DNA from: Symbiobacteriaceae bacterium
GTDB lineage: Bacteria; Bacillota; Sulfobacillia; Symbiobacteriales; Symbiobacteriaceae
Assembly: GCA_029239785.1 (NCBI GenBank)
Contig: JARBUG010000015.1
Coordinates: 1 to 51,496, forward strand
DNA length: 51,496 nt
Reading direction: 5' to 3'
In this document: positions 33,208 to 42,204 of the stretch, piece by piece
Position numbering within the stretch: position 1 is the first letter of the stretch
Layout: each line of letters opens with the position of its first letter
The notes under the pieces: model-generated
The model's input: only the letters and a program-made list of their open reading frames with translations
What the model was told of the DNA's origin: nothing
The model's database searches: none
Program-made: the position numbers and the translations under genes

Positions 33208-36200
33208 CTACGGCGCCATCCGAATGAACGCCTGCCCCACCGCCTGGTCGGCGATGAAGATGTCGATGACCAGTTCCTGGCCGGGCGCCAGGCCGTAGAG
33301 GCCGGGGTCGAAGGTGACCCGGTACTCCTGGGCCGCATCATCGATGATGATGTCGGCGCCGTAGACCCAGGCGGTGACGGGCATTCCCGCCGCATCGCTG
33401 ATCATGACGATCACCGACTCATCGTGGACGAAGCCGCGGCAGCCGTTGTAGCCGAAGCGGATGGGCAGCGGCGCCCCGAGGCTGACCTCCGTCACGCCGC
33501 CCTGCCGGAGCGGCGTCTTCCAGACCACCGGGTCGCACGGGCCGCTCGGATCTTCCGTAACGGTGACCTGGGTGGTGACCTGGGCGGGCAGATACCCGGG
33601 CTCACCGGCGTAGGTTACGGTGAGCGGGTAGGTGCCGGGCGGCAGGTCGAGCAGCAGCGAGGTGTGCACCTGGCCGCTGGCGTCGGTCTGGCCGGTGGCA
33701 GTCAGGCCTGCCAGGTTGAAGGTGACGTTCCGGTTGCCCAGGGCCTGGCCGGAATGCTCGACGCCCAGCTGCGCCCGCAGGCTGATGTTGTCGTTGCGCA
33801 TGCCCGCCAGGTCACCCTGGTAAGTCAGACTCGTAGCACAGGTGACCAGGGCCGTCAGGGCCGGGAACGGCATGCTCTGCGGGTTGCCACGGGTGTCCGT
33901 GTAGCTGACGGTGGCCATCTGGTTAACCGTATGCGGCCCGCCGCCCGGGCCGGCGTACTGCACCTGGTACGAGAAAGACTTGGTCTCGCCCTTCAGCTCG
34001 GGCAGGGTCCAGGTGATCGTGTTGCCCACCACGCTGGTCGGGGCCGGGGTAATGGAGGCCGTGTCGAGGGTGAAATTGGCGTCCACCGTGGCGGTTACGG
34101 TCACGTTGGTGGCGGCGGCGCCCGTCGCCGAGCTGGCGATGAACTGGTAGATCTGCTCCAGCTGGGTGGTGGTGGGGCTGAAGAAGTAGTGGTCGGCCTG
34201 CGGGAGCGAGGCGATGGTGGACATGAGGGTGGTGTCGGCGCCGGTGCCCAGGGCGATGGAGAAGATCTCGGTGCCGGCGGCCTTGGCCGCGTTGGCGGCG
34301 GCATAGGCGGCGGTCCGGCTGCTGCCCCCGTCGGAGAGGACGATCATGATCGGCTTGTTGCCCAGCTTGTGCCCGTTCACCAGCTCCGCCTGGCCGACGT
34401 TGATGCCGGCATCAATCGCCGTGCCGCCGCCCGCATTCAGCGTGGCGATGTAGGCGTCGAGGTTGGCGGCGTTGCTCGACAGGCTCCGCCCAACGCTGGC
34501 GGCGTTCTCGAACGGAATCACGGCGACGCGGCTGCCGCGGATGATGCCGTCCTGCACGCCGTCGCTTTCCCGGTCGACGATGCTCACGAACTGGCGGGCG
34601 GCGTTCTTCGCGGCGGTCATGTTCGCACCGCTCATGCTGCCCGACACGTCGATGACCAGGGCGACATCTAGCGGCACCGCGGCGGTGGTCGGGTTGGTGC
34701 CCGTCAGCTGAAGGTTGACGGTGGTGGGGCTCAGGCAGCTCAGTTCGGTCTGTGACAGGCTGCCGTTGGCCGTCACCAGCGCATCGTCGGCGACGCCGAC
34801 CCAGAGGCGGTCGTGGTCGGTGGCGCTGGCGTTGTAGTGGGAATCGCCGGCGAAGTTGACCTCCACCGGGTAGACGCCGGGGGTGCTGATGCTGACCATC
34901 GCCGTGGCGGTGCCGTCGGCACCGGTGATGGCGCTCACCTGCTGCCCGTCGATGGTGAAGGTGACGGTGCGGCCGGCGAGGGGCCCGGCGACGCTGATGT
35001 CCCGCAGGCGGGCGCCCAGGGTGACCGTACCGGCGCTGAAGATGCGCAGGCCGTGGTAGCCGCCGCTGCTGTCATGCTTGCCCACGGTGACCGTGCTGGT
35101 GTCGGAGACGCTGCCGCCGTCCTTGTCGGTGACGGTCAGGGTACGGGTGTAGGTGCCCGGGTCGGCCCAGGCGTGGGTCGGCTGCTTGTAGCTGCCGTTG
35201 GTGCAGAGCCCCGGGCCGTGGCTGGTGCCGTCGCCGAAGGTCCAGCTGCACTGGAGGGATGCACGGTCGGCGCTGCCCACGTCGTTGGTATTGACGCCTG
35301 CCGAGGTGAGCGGCTGCCCCCACAGGACGGTTTGGTTGGTGCCGGCATCGGCTGTGGGCGGCGCGTTGTTGGTGGTGATGGTCTGCTGCGCCTGGGCGGT
35401 CTGGCCCTGGTCATCGGTGGCGACCAGGGTGACGGTGTAGGTGGCGTTGTCGGGGTAGCTGTGGTTGCCCGTGGCGTTGGAGGCCGTGGTGTTGCTCGCA
35501 CCGTCGCCCCAGGTCCACTGGTGGCTGACGATGAAACCGCCGTCCGGGTCGGCCGAGGTGGGTGTGAACGTGATGCTCTGCCCTTCGGTGAAGGGGCCGC
35601 CCGGCATGGTGAAGGAGACCGTCGGCGGGGCGAGGACTGTGTAGGGCAGGGTGGTGGCGTCCGTTGTGCCATCGGCGTCGGTGACGGTCAGGGTGACGGC
35701 GTAGGTGCCGGGCGCCCCGTAGGTGTGGGCCGGGCTCTCCGCCGCCGAGGTGGCGCCGTCGCCGAAGTCCCACAGGTAGGCCGTAATGTCGCCGTCAGCA
35801 TCGGTCGATTGATTATGGAAGGTGACGGTCGGGCCGCCCTGCTGGTTGGTGATCACCTGCAGCTGCTGGGTGCTGGTGCAGCAGTTGGAGCCCCGGTTGG
35901 TCAGGACCGTGTACTTGACGTACCGGGCCATGACCGGCGCCGGGAAGACGAACTCCTGGAGGTTGTTGTTGTGGGCCGCGGTCGCGCTCAGCACGGTGGT
36001 AAAGTTGGTGTCGGCGGTGCCGGTGGCCGAGACAGCGACCTCGAAGTTGGCCACCCGCTCGGTGGAGGAGCTGGCGGGCATCAGCCTGATCCGATCGATC
36101 ATCCAGGGGCTGGCGCCCATCAGGTCGATGATGATCCAGCCGGTCTTCTGGCCGTTTGCCGTGGCCCAGTAGCTGGTCGGCGTGCCGGAGTCGATGATCA

Positions 36201-38874
36201 AGCTCGGACTGTAGCCTGAGCCGTACTGGCTGGAGTAGGAGTGAATGGCGGCGCCGCTCTCCTTGAGGGCGACGTTGCGGCCGCTGCCGCCCGGGGCAAA
36301 GAGCGCCTGCGGCGGATGGTGCGGCACGCTGACCATGACGGTGGCGGTGTACTCGGAGGTGGCGTTGTCTTTATCTTTGACTTGCGCCCGAACGGTTTGG
36401 GCGCCGGTGCCCACGGCCGTGCAGGTCGTGGAGCTGGCCGGGCCGAAGGGGCCGTAGCCGCTGCCGCAGTCGAAGGCATAGGTGAAACCGGCGGCGGTGT
36501 CGGCGGGCGACGGGTCGGCGGCGGCGGCGAGGGTGAGGGTGATCGCCTGGCCCGTCTCAGCCGTGGGCGGCGCCGTGAACGTCGCCGTCGGGGGCAGATT
36601 CGAGACGTTGGCGGTGAAGGTGCCGCTGGCGGAGTCGCCCGAGGCATCGGTCACGGTGACGGAGCCGGTGTAGCTGCCGTTGTCGGCGTAGGTGTGGCTC
36701 TCCGGCCCGATGGGAGCGGGCGCCGGGCTGCTGAGCACCGTGTGCGCCGAGCCGTCGCCCCAGTCGATGTCAATGGTGTAGGGGCCGTCGTTGCCCGCAG
36801 CGGCAAAGGCACCCAGGGTGAAGCTCGTCGGCGTCCCCTCGGTGGCGGCGAGAACGCCGGGCACCACGACTTGCACGGGCACATCGTCAGAGGTCGCGGC
36901 GTCGCAGTCGTCATCCTTGCCGTTACCGGGCATTTCGGTGGCGCCGGGGTTAATGGCGGCGTCGTGGTCGTTGCAATCAAGGTGCTGGCGCCAGCCGTCG
37001 CCGTCGGCGTCGGGCATCATCACTTCGATCGACCAGCGCACCCGGGTGGAGCCGCCCAGGGGCGAACCATCCGATACGATGGCGTCGAGCGTGTGGGCGC
37101 CCAGCTGAGCGGCGGTCGGGGTGAAGTTGAAGGTAGGGCCCGATCCCGTCCCCAGGTTGTGGAGGGTCCAGTCGATCATGATCGGATCGAAGTCGGGGTC
37201 GGTGGCGGTCACGGAGAAGGTCTGCGAACTGCCGACTTCGACGAGGACGCCCAGGGGGGAGGGGGTGTAGCTGCTCACCTGGGGCGCCCCGTTCACTTCG
37301 TTCACCCGAATGGCGGCGAAGTGAATGTTGGAGCGGCCGGCGCTGTTGGTCACCCTGAGGCCCACAAAGCCCCGGAAACCGTGGTTGTAGGTGAAGGTGG
37401 GCGTGGCCCCGGTGGCGTCGTCAAAAGCGCCGTCGCCGTCGAGGTCCCACTCGTAGGTGGTGATCGGGTTCGGGCTGGTGGAACCGGTGCCGTTGAAGCT
37501 GATCGGGCTGCCCTCGGCGCCGGTGTACGGCCCGCCGGCATGGGCCAGGGGAAACTCGACGGAGACAGCGGGATCAGTCTGCAGTTGGTTGACGATGGGC
37601 TGCATGGCGTTCCAGTAGTTGATCAGCGTCGTCATCATGTCGTTGTTGTCGTTCATGATGGCGGAGATCTCGTTCAGCGTGTCGCTGAGCGAAAAGGTCC
37701 AGTCCTCGGCGATGATCTCCTGCCGGAACTGCTCGATCATGGCATCATCAAAACCGGAATTGCGCAGGTCGATCAGTTCCTCGGCGGTAAAGCCCGAAGC
37801 GGCGACCCGGTCCCGGAAAGCCTGCATGTCGGCAGCGATGGCGTCCCAGGGGCGGGGGTCGGTGGCTAGCGTGTTCGCGAGTGCGTTGAGGGCAGCGTTG
37901 CTCTGGTTAATCGCCTGCGCCAGGGCGTCTGTGTTGTCCTGAATCGCCCAGCCGTGCAGGAGCGCCCAGTTGCCGTCAGTGGCCTGGTCGGCGCCCTGGT
38001 AGCGCTCCAGCGACCGGAGCAGCGCCTCGGCAAGGGCCGCTTCGCTGCTGGCCGCCGTCAGGTAGTTCGCAATCGCCTGGTCCAGCGGGTCGTCGCTCTG
38101 GAAGTCGATTATTTCCCGGGGCCGCAGCGGCGAGAACTGCTGGAAAGCCGGGTCGGGCGGGTCGGCGGCGATGCCCTTGTAGTGCTTGGCCAGGTTGCCC
38201 AGGTTGATCATGGCGCCCTGGCGGGGGTCGGTCACCACGGAAAGGAACTTGAACTTGCCATAGCCGTAGGTGGTACCGCCCTTGTCGTACTTGCCGCCCT
38301 TTTTAAAGAGCTTGTCGATGATCTTCTCGAACTTCTCCAGCTTCTTGTACATGCTGTCCGCGTCGCCCTTCAGGGGCGTCAGGTCGGGAAGCTGGGGAAC
38401 GTTGGCGGTCGGGGCCACAACGGTAATGGCGTTCGGGAAGCGCGCGTCCTGCAGGTCGTAGGTGCCGTCCTGGCATTCGTCGTAGATGACGTCGTAGACG
38501 CCCGGCGCTGAGACGGCGCCGATAAACTCACTGATGAAGATGCCGGACTGGACACCGCTCTGGACAGTGTTAACGCCGCCGGTCACGTCGTTCAGTTCAC
38601 CGAAGGGCGGCACACTGCCCGCCGGCACGACGTAAATATCGGTCCAGGGGTAGATGAAGTCGGGCGTGCCCCCGCCGATGCAGGCGGGTACGTACTCCAT
38701 CGCGCCGGTATGAATGATGAGGGGGGAGCCAACGCTGACGGTCGTCGTAGTTTGAGCGTCGTCCGTCCACCACAGGAACTGATGCACAGCCAGGACCGGG
38801 CGCCCGGGAATGATCGTAAACAGGAACGTAAAGACGAGCAGCAGGGCCAGGTACGCCGCTGAAAAGCGTCGCAT
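33208..38874 (-). CDS. Secreted giant PKD / MopE / F5-8C / von Willebrand A protein
   Basis: 1,888 residues from ATG 38874 (GGGAGG upstream) with a clear signal peptide (SAAYLALLLVFTFLFTII, cleavage near VLA-VH). Domains in order: a unique helical region (about 150-440); PKD (about 450-535); a Ca-binding MopE-like DADGDG...DCND...DDDCD motif (about 625-665); PKD-like domains; an F5/8-type C (discoidin, carbohydrate-binding) domain (about 868-1015); three more PKD repeats with WDFGDG-type signatures (about 1020-1290); an Ig-like domain; a vWA domain with MIDAS DVSGSMSG (about 1406-1413); and a beta-rich tail. There is no sortase signal or C-terminal membrane helix. It is probably released or wall-associated and binds metal, sugar or protein ligands. 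It shares the strand with the downstream kinase-chaperone cluster but is separated by a terminator. Confidence 0.92.
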   Translation of the reverse strand: MRRFSAAYLALLLVFTFLFTIIPGRPVLAVHQFLWWTDDAQTTTTVSVGSPLIIHTGAMEYVPACIGGGTPDFIYPWTDIYVVPAGSVPPFGELNDVTGGVNTVQSGVQSGIFISEFIGAVSAPGVYDVIYDECQDGTYDLQDARFPNAITVVAPTANVPQLPDLTPLKGDADSMYKKLEKFEKIIDKLFKKGGKYDKGGTTYGYGKFKFLSVVTDPRQGAMINLGNLAKHYKGIAADPPDPAFQQFSPLRPREIIDFQSDDPLDQAIANYLTAASSEAALAEALLRSLERYQGADQATDGNWALLHGWAIQDNTDALAQAINQSNAALNALANTLATDPRPWDAIAADMQAFRDRVAASGFTAEELIDLRNSGFDDAMIEQFRQEIIAEDWTFSLSDTLNEISAIMNDNNDMMTTLINYWNAMQPIVNQLQTDPAVSVEFPLAHAGGPYTGAEGSPISFNGTGSTSPNPITTYEWDLDGDGAFDDATGATPTFTYNHGFRGFVGLRVTNSAGRSNIHFAAIRVNEVNGAPQVSSYTPSPLGVLVEVGSSQTFSVTATDPDFDPIMIDWTLHNLGTGSGPTFNFTPTAAQLGAHTLDAIVSDGSPLGGSTRVRWSIEVMMPDADGDGWRQHLDCNDHDAAINPGATEMPGNGKDDDCDAATSDDVPVQVVVPGVLAATEGTPTSFTLGAFAAAGNDGPYTIDIDWGDGSAHTVLSSPAPAPIGPESHTYADNGSYTGSVTVTDASGDSASGTFTANVSNLPPTATFTAPPTAETGQAITLTLAAAADPSPADTAAGFTYAFDCGSGYGPFGPASSTTCTAVGTGAQTVRAQVKDKDNATSEYTATVMVSVPHHPPQALFAPGGSGRNVALKESGAAIHSYSSQYGSGYSPSLIIDSGTPTSYWATANGQKTGWIIIDLMGASPWMIDRIRLMPASSSTERVANFEVAVSATGTADTNFTTVLSATAAHNNNLQEFVFPAPVMARYVKYTVLTNRGSNCCTSTQQLQVITNQQGGPTVTFHNQSTDADGDITAYLWDFGDGATSAAESPAHTYGAPGTYAVTLTVTDADGTTDATTLPYTVLAPPTVSFTMPGGPFTEGQSITFTPTSADPDGGFIVSHQWTWGDGASNTTASNATGNHSYPDNATYTVTLVATDDQGQTAQAQQTITTNNAPPTADAGTNQTVLWGQPLTSAGVNTNDVGSADRASLQCSWTFGDGTSHGPGLCTNGSYKQPTHAWADPGTYTRTLTVTDKDGGSVSDTSTVTVGKHDSSGGYHGLRIFSAGTVTLGARLRDISVAGPLAGRTVTFTIDGQQVSAITGADGTATAMVSISTPGVYPVEVNFAGDSHYNASATDHDRLWVGVADDALVTANGSLSQTELSCLSPTTVNLQLTGTNPTTAAVPLDVALVIDVSGSMSGANMTAAKNAARQFVSIVDRESDGVQDGIIRGSRVAVIPFENAASVGRSLSSNAANLDAYIATLNAGGGTAIDAGINVGQAELVNGHKLGNKPIMIVLSDGGSSRTAAYAAANAAKAAGTEIFSIALGTGADTTLMSTIASLPQADHYFFSPTTTQLEQIYQFIASSATGAAATNVTVTATVDANFTLDTASITPAPTSVVGNTITWTLPELKGETKSFSYQVQYAGPGGGPHTVNQMATVSYTDTRGNPQSMPFPALTALVTCATSLTYQGDLAGMRNDNISLRAQLGVEHSGQALGNRNVTFNLAGLTATGQTDASGQVHTSLLLDLPPGTYPLTVTYAGEPGYLPAQVTTQVTVTEDPSGPCDPVVWKTPLRQGGVTEVSLGAPLPIRFGYNGCRGFVHDESVIVMISDAAGMPVTAWVYGADIIIDDAAQEYRVTFDPGLYGLAPGQELVIDIFIADQAVGQAFIRMAP

Positions 38875-38893
38875 GCAGATCCTCCCAGTGAAA

Positions 38894-38917
38894 CGCCACC
38901 CCTTCCGGAGTGGCGTC
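38894..38917 (-). terminator. Short terminator downstream of the CBS gene
   Basis: ACGCCAC...GTGGCGT with imperfect CCCC/GGAG extension, 5 nt after the CBS stop codon. On the minus strand it is followed by TTTC. It is weaker than the neighbouring terminators, so readthrough into the vWA gene is possible. Confidence 0.5.
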
Positions 38918-38922
38918 TGAAA

Positions 38923-39696
38923 TTAGGTGCCGAGGCCGGTGTGCGGCGGCAGCAGCGTGATCAGCCAGTCACCTGCCGCAGGGCAGATCTGGCGGATTTC
39001 CCGCAGTTCCTCCGCCGAAAGCACGTACAAATGGGCGACCATGTTCCGCAGCTCCCGGATGCGGTGGAGCCGGTCGAACCGCTCATCGCCCAGGTTGGGC
39101 CGGATGTTCCGGAAAATCTCGATCAGGCTCCAGAGCGAGGTGTGGCCCAGCATGTGCTCGGGTGTGTCCGCCGCATCGCGGTCGGCCTTGTGCTCCTCTT
39201 CGGCCCGCTCCCGCAGATTCTTGGGAATGCTGTCCCACCAGTTGGCGCCGTACTTTGCCTGGTACATGGCTGAGACGACCCGGCGCAAAATGAGCTCGAC
39301 TTCCTGGACGAGCAGCGCAGGCTGAGCTGTCACCAGAATGTCCCAGTAGGTGACAATGCCCGCCAGGCTGCCGTCCGGGCCTACGACCAGGACGGTTTCT
39401 TGCTCCTGCAGGAGGCCCAGCACGTGGGAGAGGCGGGCCTGCGGCTCGACGACCGCTGGCAGCGGCGAGGCCGCCTGGTCTGCGGTCTGGTCCGCCTTCG
39501 ATTCCAGCAGCGCCCGGCGGACATCGGTCTCGGTGAGCAAAGCCTCGGGCTTTCCATCGCGCATGACTGGCAGCTGGCTGTAACCGTGCCGGTCCATGAT
39601 GGCAATGGCTTCAGCCAGGCTGCTGCCGGCGGCCACGGTTACGACTTCGGCCGTCATGAGGTCCCGGGCGGTCAGCTTGTGTCTGGGTTCGGTCAC
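38923..39696 (-). CDS. Tandem CBS-domain protein with C-terminal HEPN-like domain
   Basis: 257 residues. GTG 39696 is preferred because GGAGG lies 8 nt upstream; the in-frame GTG at 39705 is part of that site. Two CBS motifs (LTARDLMTAEVVTVAAGSSL... and ...VEPQARLSHVLGLL) at about 5-125 form a Bateman module, which usually binds adenine nucleotides. The second half is helical and ends with RIRELRNMVAHLYVLS: RNMVAH is an Rx4H motif as found in HEPN/Swt1-like domains, many of which are RNases or nucleic-acid binding. A nucleotide-gated HEPN protein is inference. It lies between mreB-like and vWA genes on the same strand. No toxin-antitoxin partner is evident. Confidence 0.8.
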   Translation of the reverse strand: MTEPRHKLTARDLMTAEVVTVAAGSSLAEAIAIMDRHGYSQLPVMRDGKPEALLTETDVRRALLESKADQTADQAASPLPAVVEPQARLSHVLGLLQEQETVLVVGPDGSLAGIVTYWDILVTAQPALLVQEVELILRRVVSAMYQAKYGANWWDSIPKNLRERAEEEHKADRDAADTPEHMLGHTSLWSLIEIFRNIRPNLGDERFDRLHRIRELRNMVAHLYVLSAEELREIRQICPAAGDWLITLLPPHTGLGT

Positions 39697-39794
39697 GCGG
39701 ATCACCTCCGACGTTTCCAGTTCTTGGTTGTTACTTGCCCGTCCTTTTCGGGAGCGTCTCTTTCCTGGTGGCGAAATTGGGGGGGCGCGCGACT

Positions 39795-39836
39795 AGGCCC
39801 CGCACTGCAACCGGGCTTGCAGTGCGGGGCCTTTTT
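39795..39836 (+). terminator. Strong plus-strand terminator with no plus-strand gene before it
   Basis: A perfect 16-bp stem, AGGCCCCGCACTGCAA / TTGCAGTGCGGGGCCT, with a 6-nt loop and then TTTT. The T-run is on the plus strand, yet both neighbours (CBS and MreB-like) are on the minus strand. It would terminate an antisense or small RNA, or it works poorly for the mreB-like gene on the minus strand. Confidence 0.7.
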
Positions 39837-39851
39837 CGGGCACTTATTTCG

Positions 39852-40055
39852 CCGCGGATTGCGCAGATTACGCGGACTTCGGGGCATTTTTTTGACCACA
39901 GATGTACACAGATGGACCGAAATTCCCAGTCTGGTTACGGGCGCCCGGGACAGTTGGCCACGGAAAATATATATAGTTTGACCAAAAATATTGTCTCGGG
40001 TTCTTACAGCCATGCAACCTGACTGGGAGACCGGGGAAAATCCGTGCAGGTCCGT
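39852..40055. repeat. Intergenic repeat-rich element between CBS and MreB-like genes
   Basis: The 401-bp gap 39697-40097 holds no gene I support. It contains GCGGATT/GCGCAGATT/ACGCGGA repeats (39853-39876), CACAGATG twice at a 10-bp step (39897-39904 and 39907-39914), and the related TCCGTGCAGGTCCGTGTAATCTGT at 40040-40063, cited here only as two TCCGTG copies. CCCAGTCTGGTT (39925-39936) and AACCTGACTGGG (40016-40027) form an 11 of 12 inverted repeat around an AT-rich centre. It looks like the CACAGATGNACACAGATGGA-type intergenic repeats seen in many bacterial genomes (recalled); translations of it are artefacts. Confidence 0.6.
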
Positions 40056-40097
40056 GTAATCTGTCCGACCGCCAGCCCGGCCACATAGGCTCACGCT

Positions 40098-41114
40098 CTA
40101 CTTCTTCCCCCGCCGCGCCGGCTTCACCCGGTAGAGGTTGATCCGGTTGGGGTGCTCCAGCACCACGGCGGTGCCGATCGCCACCGATTCCTGCGGAGAT
40201 TCAGCCAGCCGGACGGCGAGACCGGTGACCTGGCTCATCCGCTCGGCCATGCCGGTCATCATGGAACCGCCACCGGTCAGAACGATACCGCTGCGGCTGA
40301 TGTCGGCCATCAGCTCCGGCGGGGTCCGCTCCAGCACCGACTGCACCGCCAGGTCTATCTGCGTAAGCGATTCTGCCATAGCCTCGTAAACGCCGGCTGC
40401 GCCCACCTGCACCTGGCACGGGTTGCCCGTGGTCATGTGCCGGCCCACAATCATGGTGCTGGCCGTGCGGCCGGGGAGGGCTGCGCCCACTTCAACCTTG
40501 ACACGTTCGGCCGTCGGGGAGCCGATCAGCAAGCTGAACTCCCGCTTGATATACCGCGCAACTACTTCGTCAAGCTGGTCGCCCGCCACCGGGGCGGAAG
40601 CGGAAACGACCACGCCCCCCAGGGAGATGACGGCAATGTTGGTGGTGCCGCTGCCGATGTCAACCAGCAGGGAGCCCACGGGCCTGTCCACGGGCAGACC
40701 GGCGCCCAGACCGGCGGCCACCGTCTCTTCCACCATCAGCACCTCGCCGGCGCCAGCCTGAATGGCCGCCTCGGCCAGCGCGTGCCGCTCCAGTTCCGAG
40801 GCGCTGGTCTGCATGGTCATGATCACACGCGGGCGGAGCCAGCGGCTGCCGGCGATCTTGCGCATGACGTGTCGGAGAAGGGCGGTGCTCTGCTCCATGT
40901 CAGAAATGACGCCGCCCCGCACGGGGTGGGCGGACATGATCGTATCAGGCGTGCGGCCGATCATGCGGTGCGCCTCGGCGCCTACGGCCACGACGGCCTG
41001 CGTATTCCGGTTAATAGCTACGACGGAGGGCTCCCTGGCGATAATTCCCTTCCGCTTGGCGACGACGACGGTATTGGCCGAACCCAGGTCAATGCCGATC
41101 TCCTGCGCGAACAT
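40098..41114 (-). CDS. MreB/Mbl-family bacterial actin
   Basis: 338 residues from ATG 41114. The actin-like ATPase motifs are phosphate-1 GIDLGSANTVVVAKRKGI, phosphate-2 LLVDIGSGTTNIAVISLGG and the adenosine motif GIVLTGGGSMMTGM. PSVVAINRNTQAVVAVG near the N-terminus is typical MreB, and the length matches the family (about 335-345). MreB paralogues polymerise under the membrane and guide wall synthesis. There is no mreC, mreD or rodA next to it, so it is an Mbl/MreBH-type stand-alone copy. It is divergent from a TPR protein gene across an AT-rich 196-bp gap that presumably holds both promoters. Confidence 0.93.
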   Translation of the reverse strand: MFAQEIGIDLGSANTVVVAKRKGIIAREPSVVAINRNTQAVVAVGAEAHRMIGRTPDTIMSAHPVRGGVISDMEQSTALLRHVMRKIAGSRWLRPRVIMTMQTSASELERHALAEAAIQAGAGEVLMVEETVAAGLGAGLPVDRPVGSLLVDIGSGTTNIAVISLGGVVVSASAPVAGDQLDEVVARYIKREFSLLIGSPTAERVKVEVGAALPGRTASTMIVGRHMTTGNPCQVQVGAAGVYEAMAESLTQIDLAVQSVLERTPPELMADISRSGIVLTGGGSMMTGMAERMSQVTGLAVRLAESPQESVAIGTAVVLEHPNRINLYRVKPARRGKK

Positions 41115-41257
41115 GCGGGCTCCCCCTTGCTCTATGTTTACTGATATAGACTAGTTCTACATCAAAAGGACTGACTTACATAATACGATAAATGAACAAG
41201 TCCACCGCCACAACGTGAAGTTTGTGGGCGAGATGGTTAGATCCTTCCAGTTGGCCG

Positions 41258-41279
41258 CTGCCATCTGCTATAATGGCAG
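41258..41279 (+). promoter_or_regulatory. Extended -10 promoter inside an inverted repeat, TPR gene
   Basis: TGCTATAAT (41266-41274) is a consensus extended -10, with TTCCAG at 41245-41250 as a weak -35 (18-nt spacer). The perfect 7-bp inverted repeat CTGCCAT / ATGGCAG (41258-41264 and 41273-41279) brackets the -10, which suggests an operator. The start codon is 37 nt downstream. Confidence 0.65.
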
Positions 41280-41310
41280 TAATTGGCAAGTACTGGAGGT
41301 GCGTGAGCCG

Positions 41311-42204
41311 ATGGAGGATTCACGGTGGCCTGGCGTTGCCGAAGCCTACCGGGCCGTGCAAAACCACTTACGCGATGGCCGGTGGCAGGAAGCGCTCGAT
41401 CAGGCTGAGCGCATCTTTGCTGAAGGTGGGCTCGGGCGCAAGCACACGGCCCGCCTGCATAGTCAGGTCTGCTGGCTCTACACGGAGCAACTGCAGCGCA
41501 TCTGCCCGGCGGCAGTGCTGCACGGCGAGGAAGCCGTGCGCCTGGCCGACATGGTCAACGACGAATGGATCAGGACCGAAGCGCGCTCCCGGCTGGTCCA
41601 TGCCTACTGCAGGCTTGGCGACGTGGACCGCGCCCGCAATACTTGCCGCGAAATCTCGCGTGAGCTGGAAAAGAACGGCGCAGCACTGGTCGGCGGCACT
41701 GCGTCGCTCATGCAGTTGGAGGCCACCATTGCCATGGCCGACGGCGACGAAGAGGGCTGCCTATCGGCGCTCTGTCTTGCGGAAGAGATGGCCAGCGATC
41801 AGCCGTCGGCCTTCAGGGCGCGCATCTATTTGCAGAAAGCGCTTGCCCTGCTTGAATATGAGCGCTACGACGAAGCCGCCGACCTGCTGGCAGACACGGC
41901 GCCCCCTGCCCAGGCCGCCCCTGACGTACGCCTGGAATGGGACCTGGCACGGGTATGGCTGGCTGTATTCACCCAGCCCTGTGCCGAAGCCGCGCGCCAA
42001 CTGGAAGAAACGCTGGACCGTGCCACAGGCTGCTGCCACACGTACGCGGTCATTCAGTGCCTGGGCCTCAAGGCCGCGCTGGCCGGGCGCGCCGAAACGG
42101 GCGAGGCATCCCGCCTCGCCCGCCAGGCGCTGGAACGTTGCCACGCCACAGGCCGGTACGACCTGAACCGCCTGATGCACCGACGCCTGAGCCCCCTGCT
42201 TTAG
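41311..42204 (+). CDS. TPR-repeat protein of unknown function
   Basis: 297 residues from ATG 41311, 10 nt after TGGAGGT; the longer frame from 41215 would start before the promoter, so it is rejected. The whole protein is helical, with degenerate TPR pairs (for example LRDGRWQEALDQAERIFAEGG, cited as positions about 17-37, and YERYDEAADLLADTAPP near 190). There is no enzyme motif, signal peptide or membrane segment. Similar TPR-only proteins act as scaffolds or as the sensor part of regulators. It has its own promoter and is divergent from the MreB-like gene. Confidence 0.8.
   Translation: MEDSRWPGVAEAYRAVQNHLRDGRWQEALDQAERIFAEGGLGRKHTARLHSQVCWLYTEQLQRICPAAVLHGEEAVRLADMVNDEWIRTEARSRLVHAYCRLGDVDRARNTCREISRELEKNGAALVGGTASLMQLEATIAMADGDEEGCLSALCLAEEMASDQPSAFRARIYLQKALALLEYERYDEAADLLADTAPPAQAAPDVRLEWDLARVWLAVFTQPCAEAARQLEETLDRATGCCHTYAVIQCLGLKAALAGRAETGEASRLARQALERCHATGRYDLNRLMHRRLSPLL

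Noticed and set aside
33199-37869. Plus-strand frames at 33199-34671, 34813-36219 and 36241-37869
   Set aside because: Antisense of the PKD/vWA gene. Gly/Val/Arg-rich translations without folds or starts.
39702-40094. 130-codon minus-strand frame
   Set aside because: It translates the CACAGATG-type intergenic repeats and a terminator; no ribosome site. It is a repeat artefact.
41251-41274. TTGGCC as the -35 of the TPR promoter
   Set aside because: Only 12 nt from the -10. The extended -10 with a weak TTCCAG -35 at 18 nt is more plausible.
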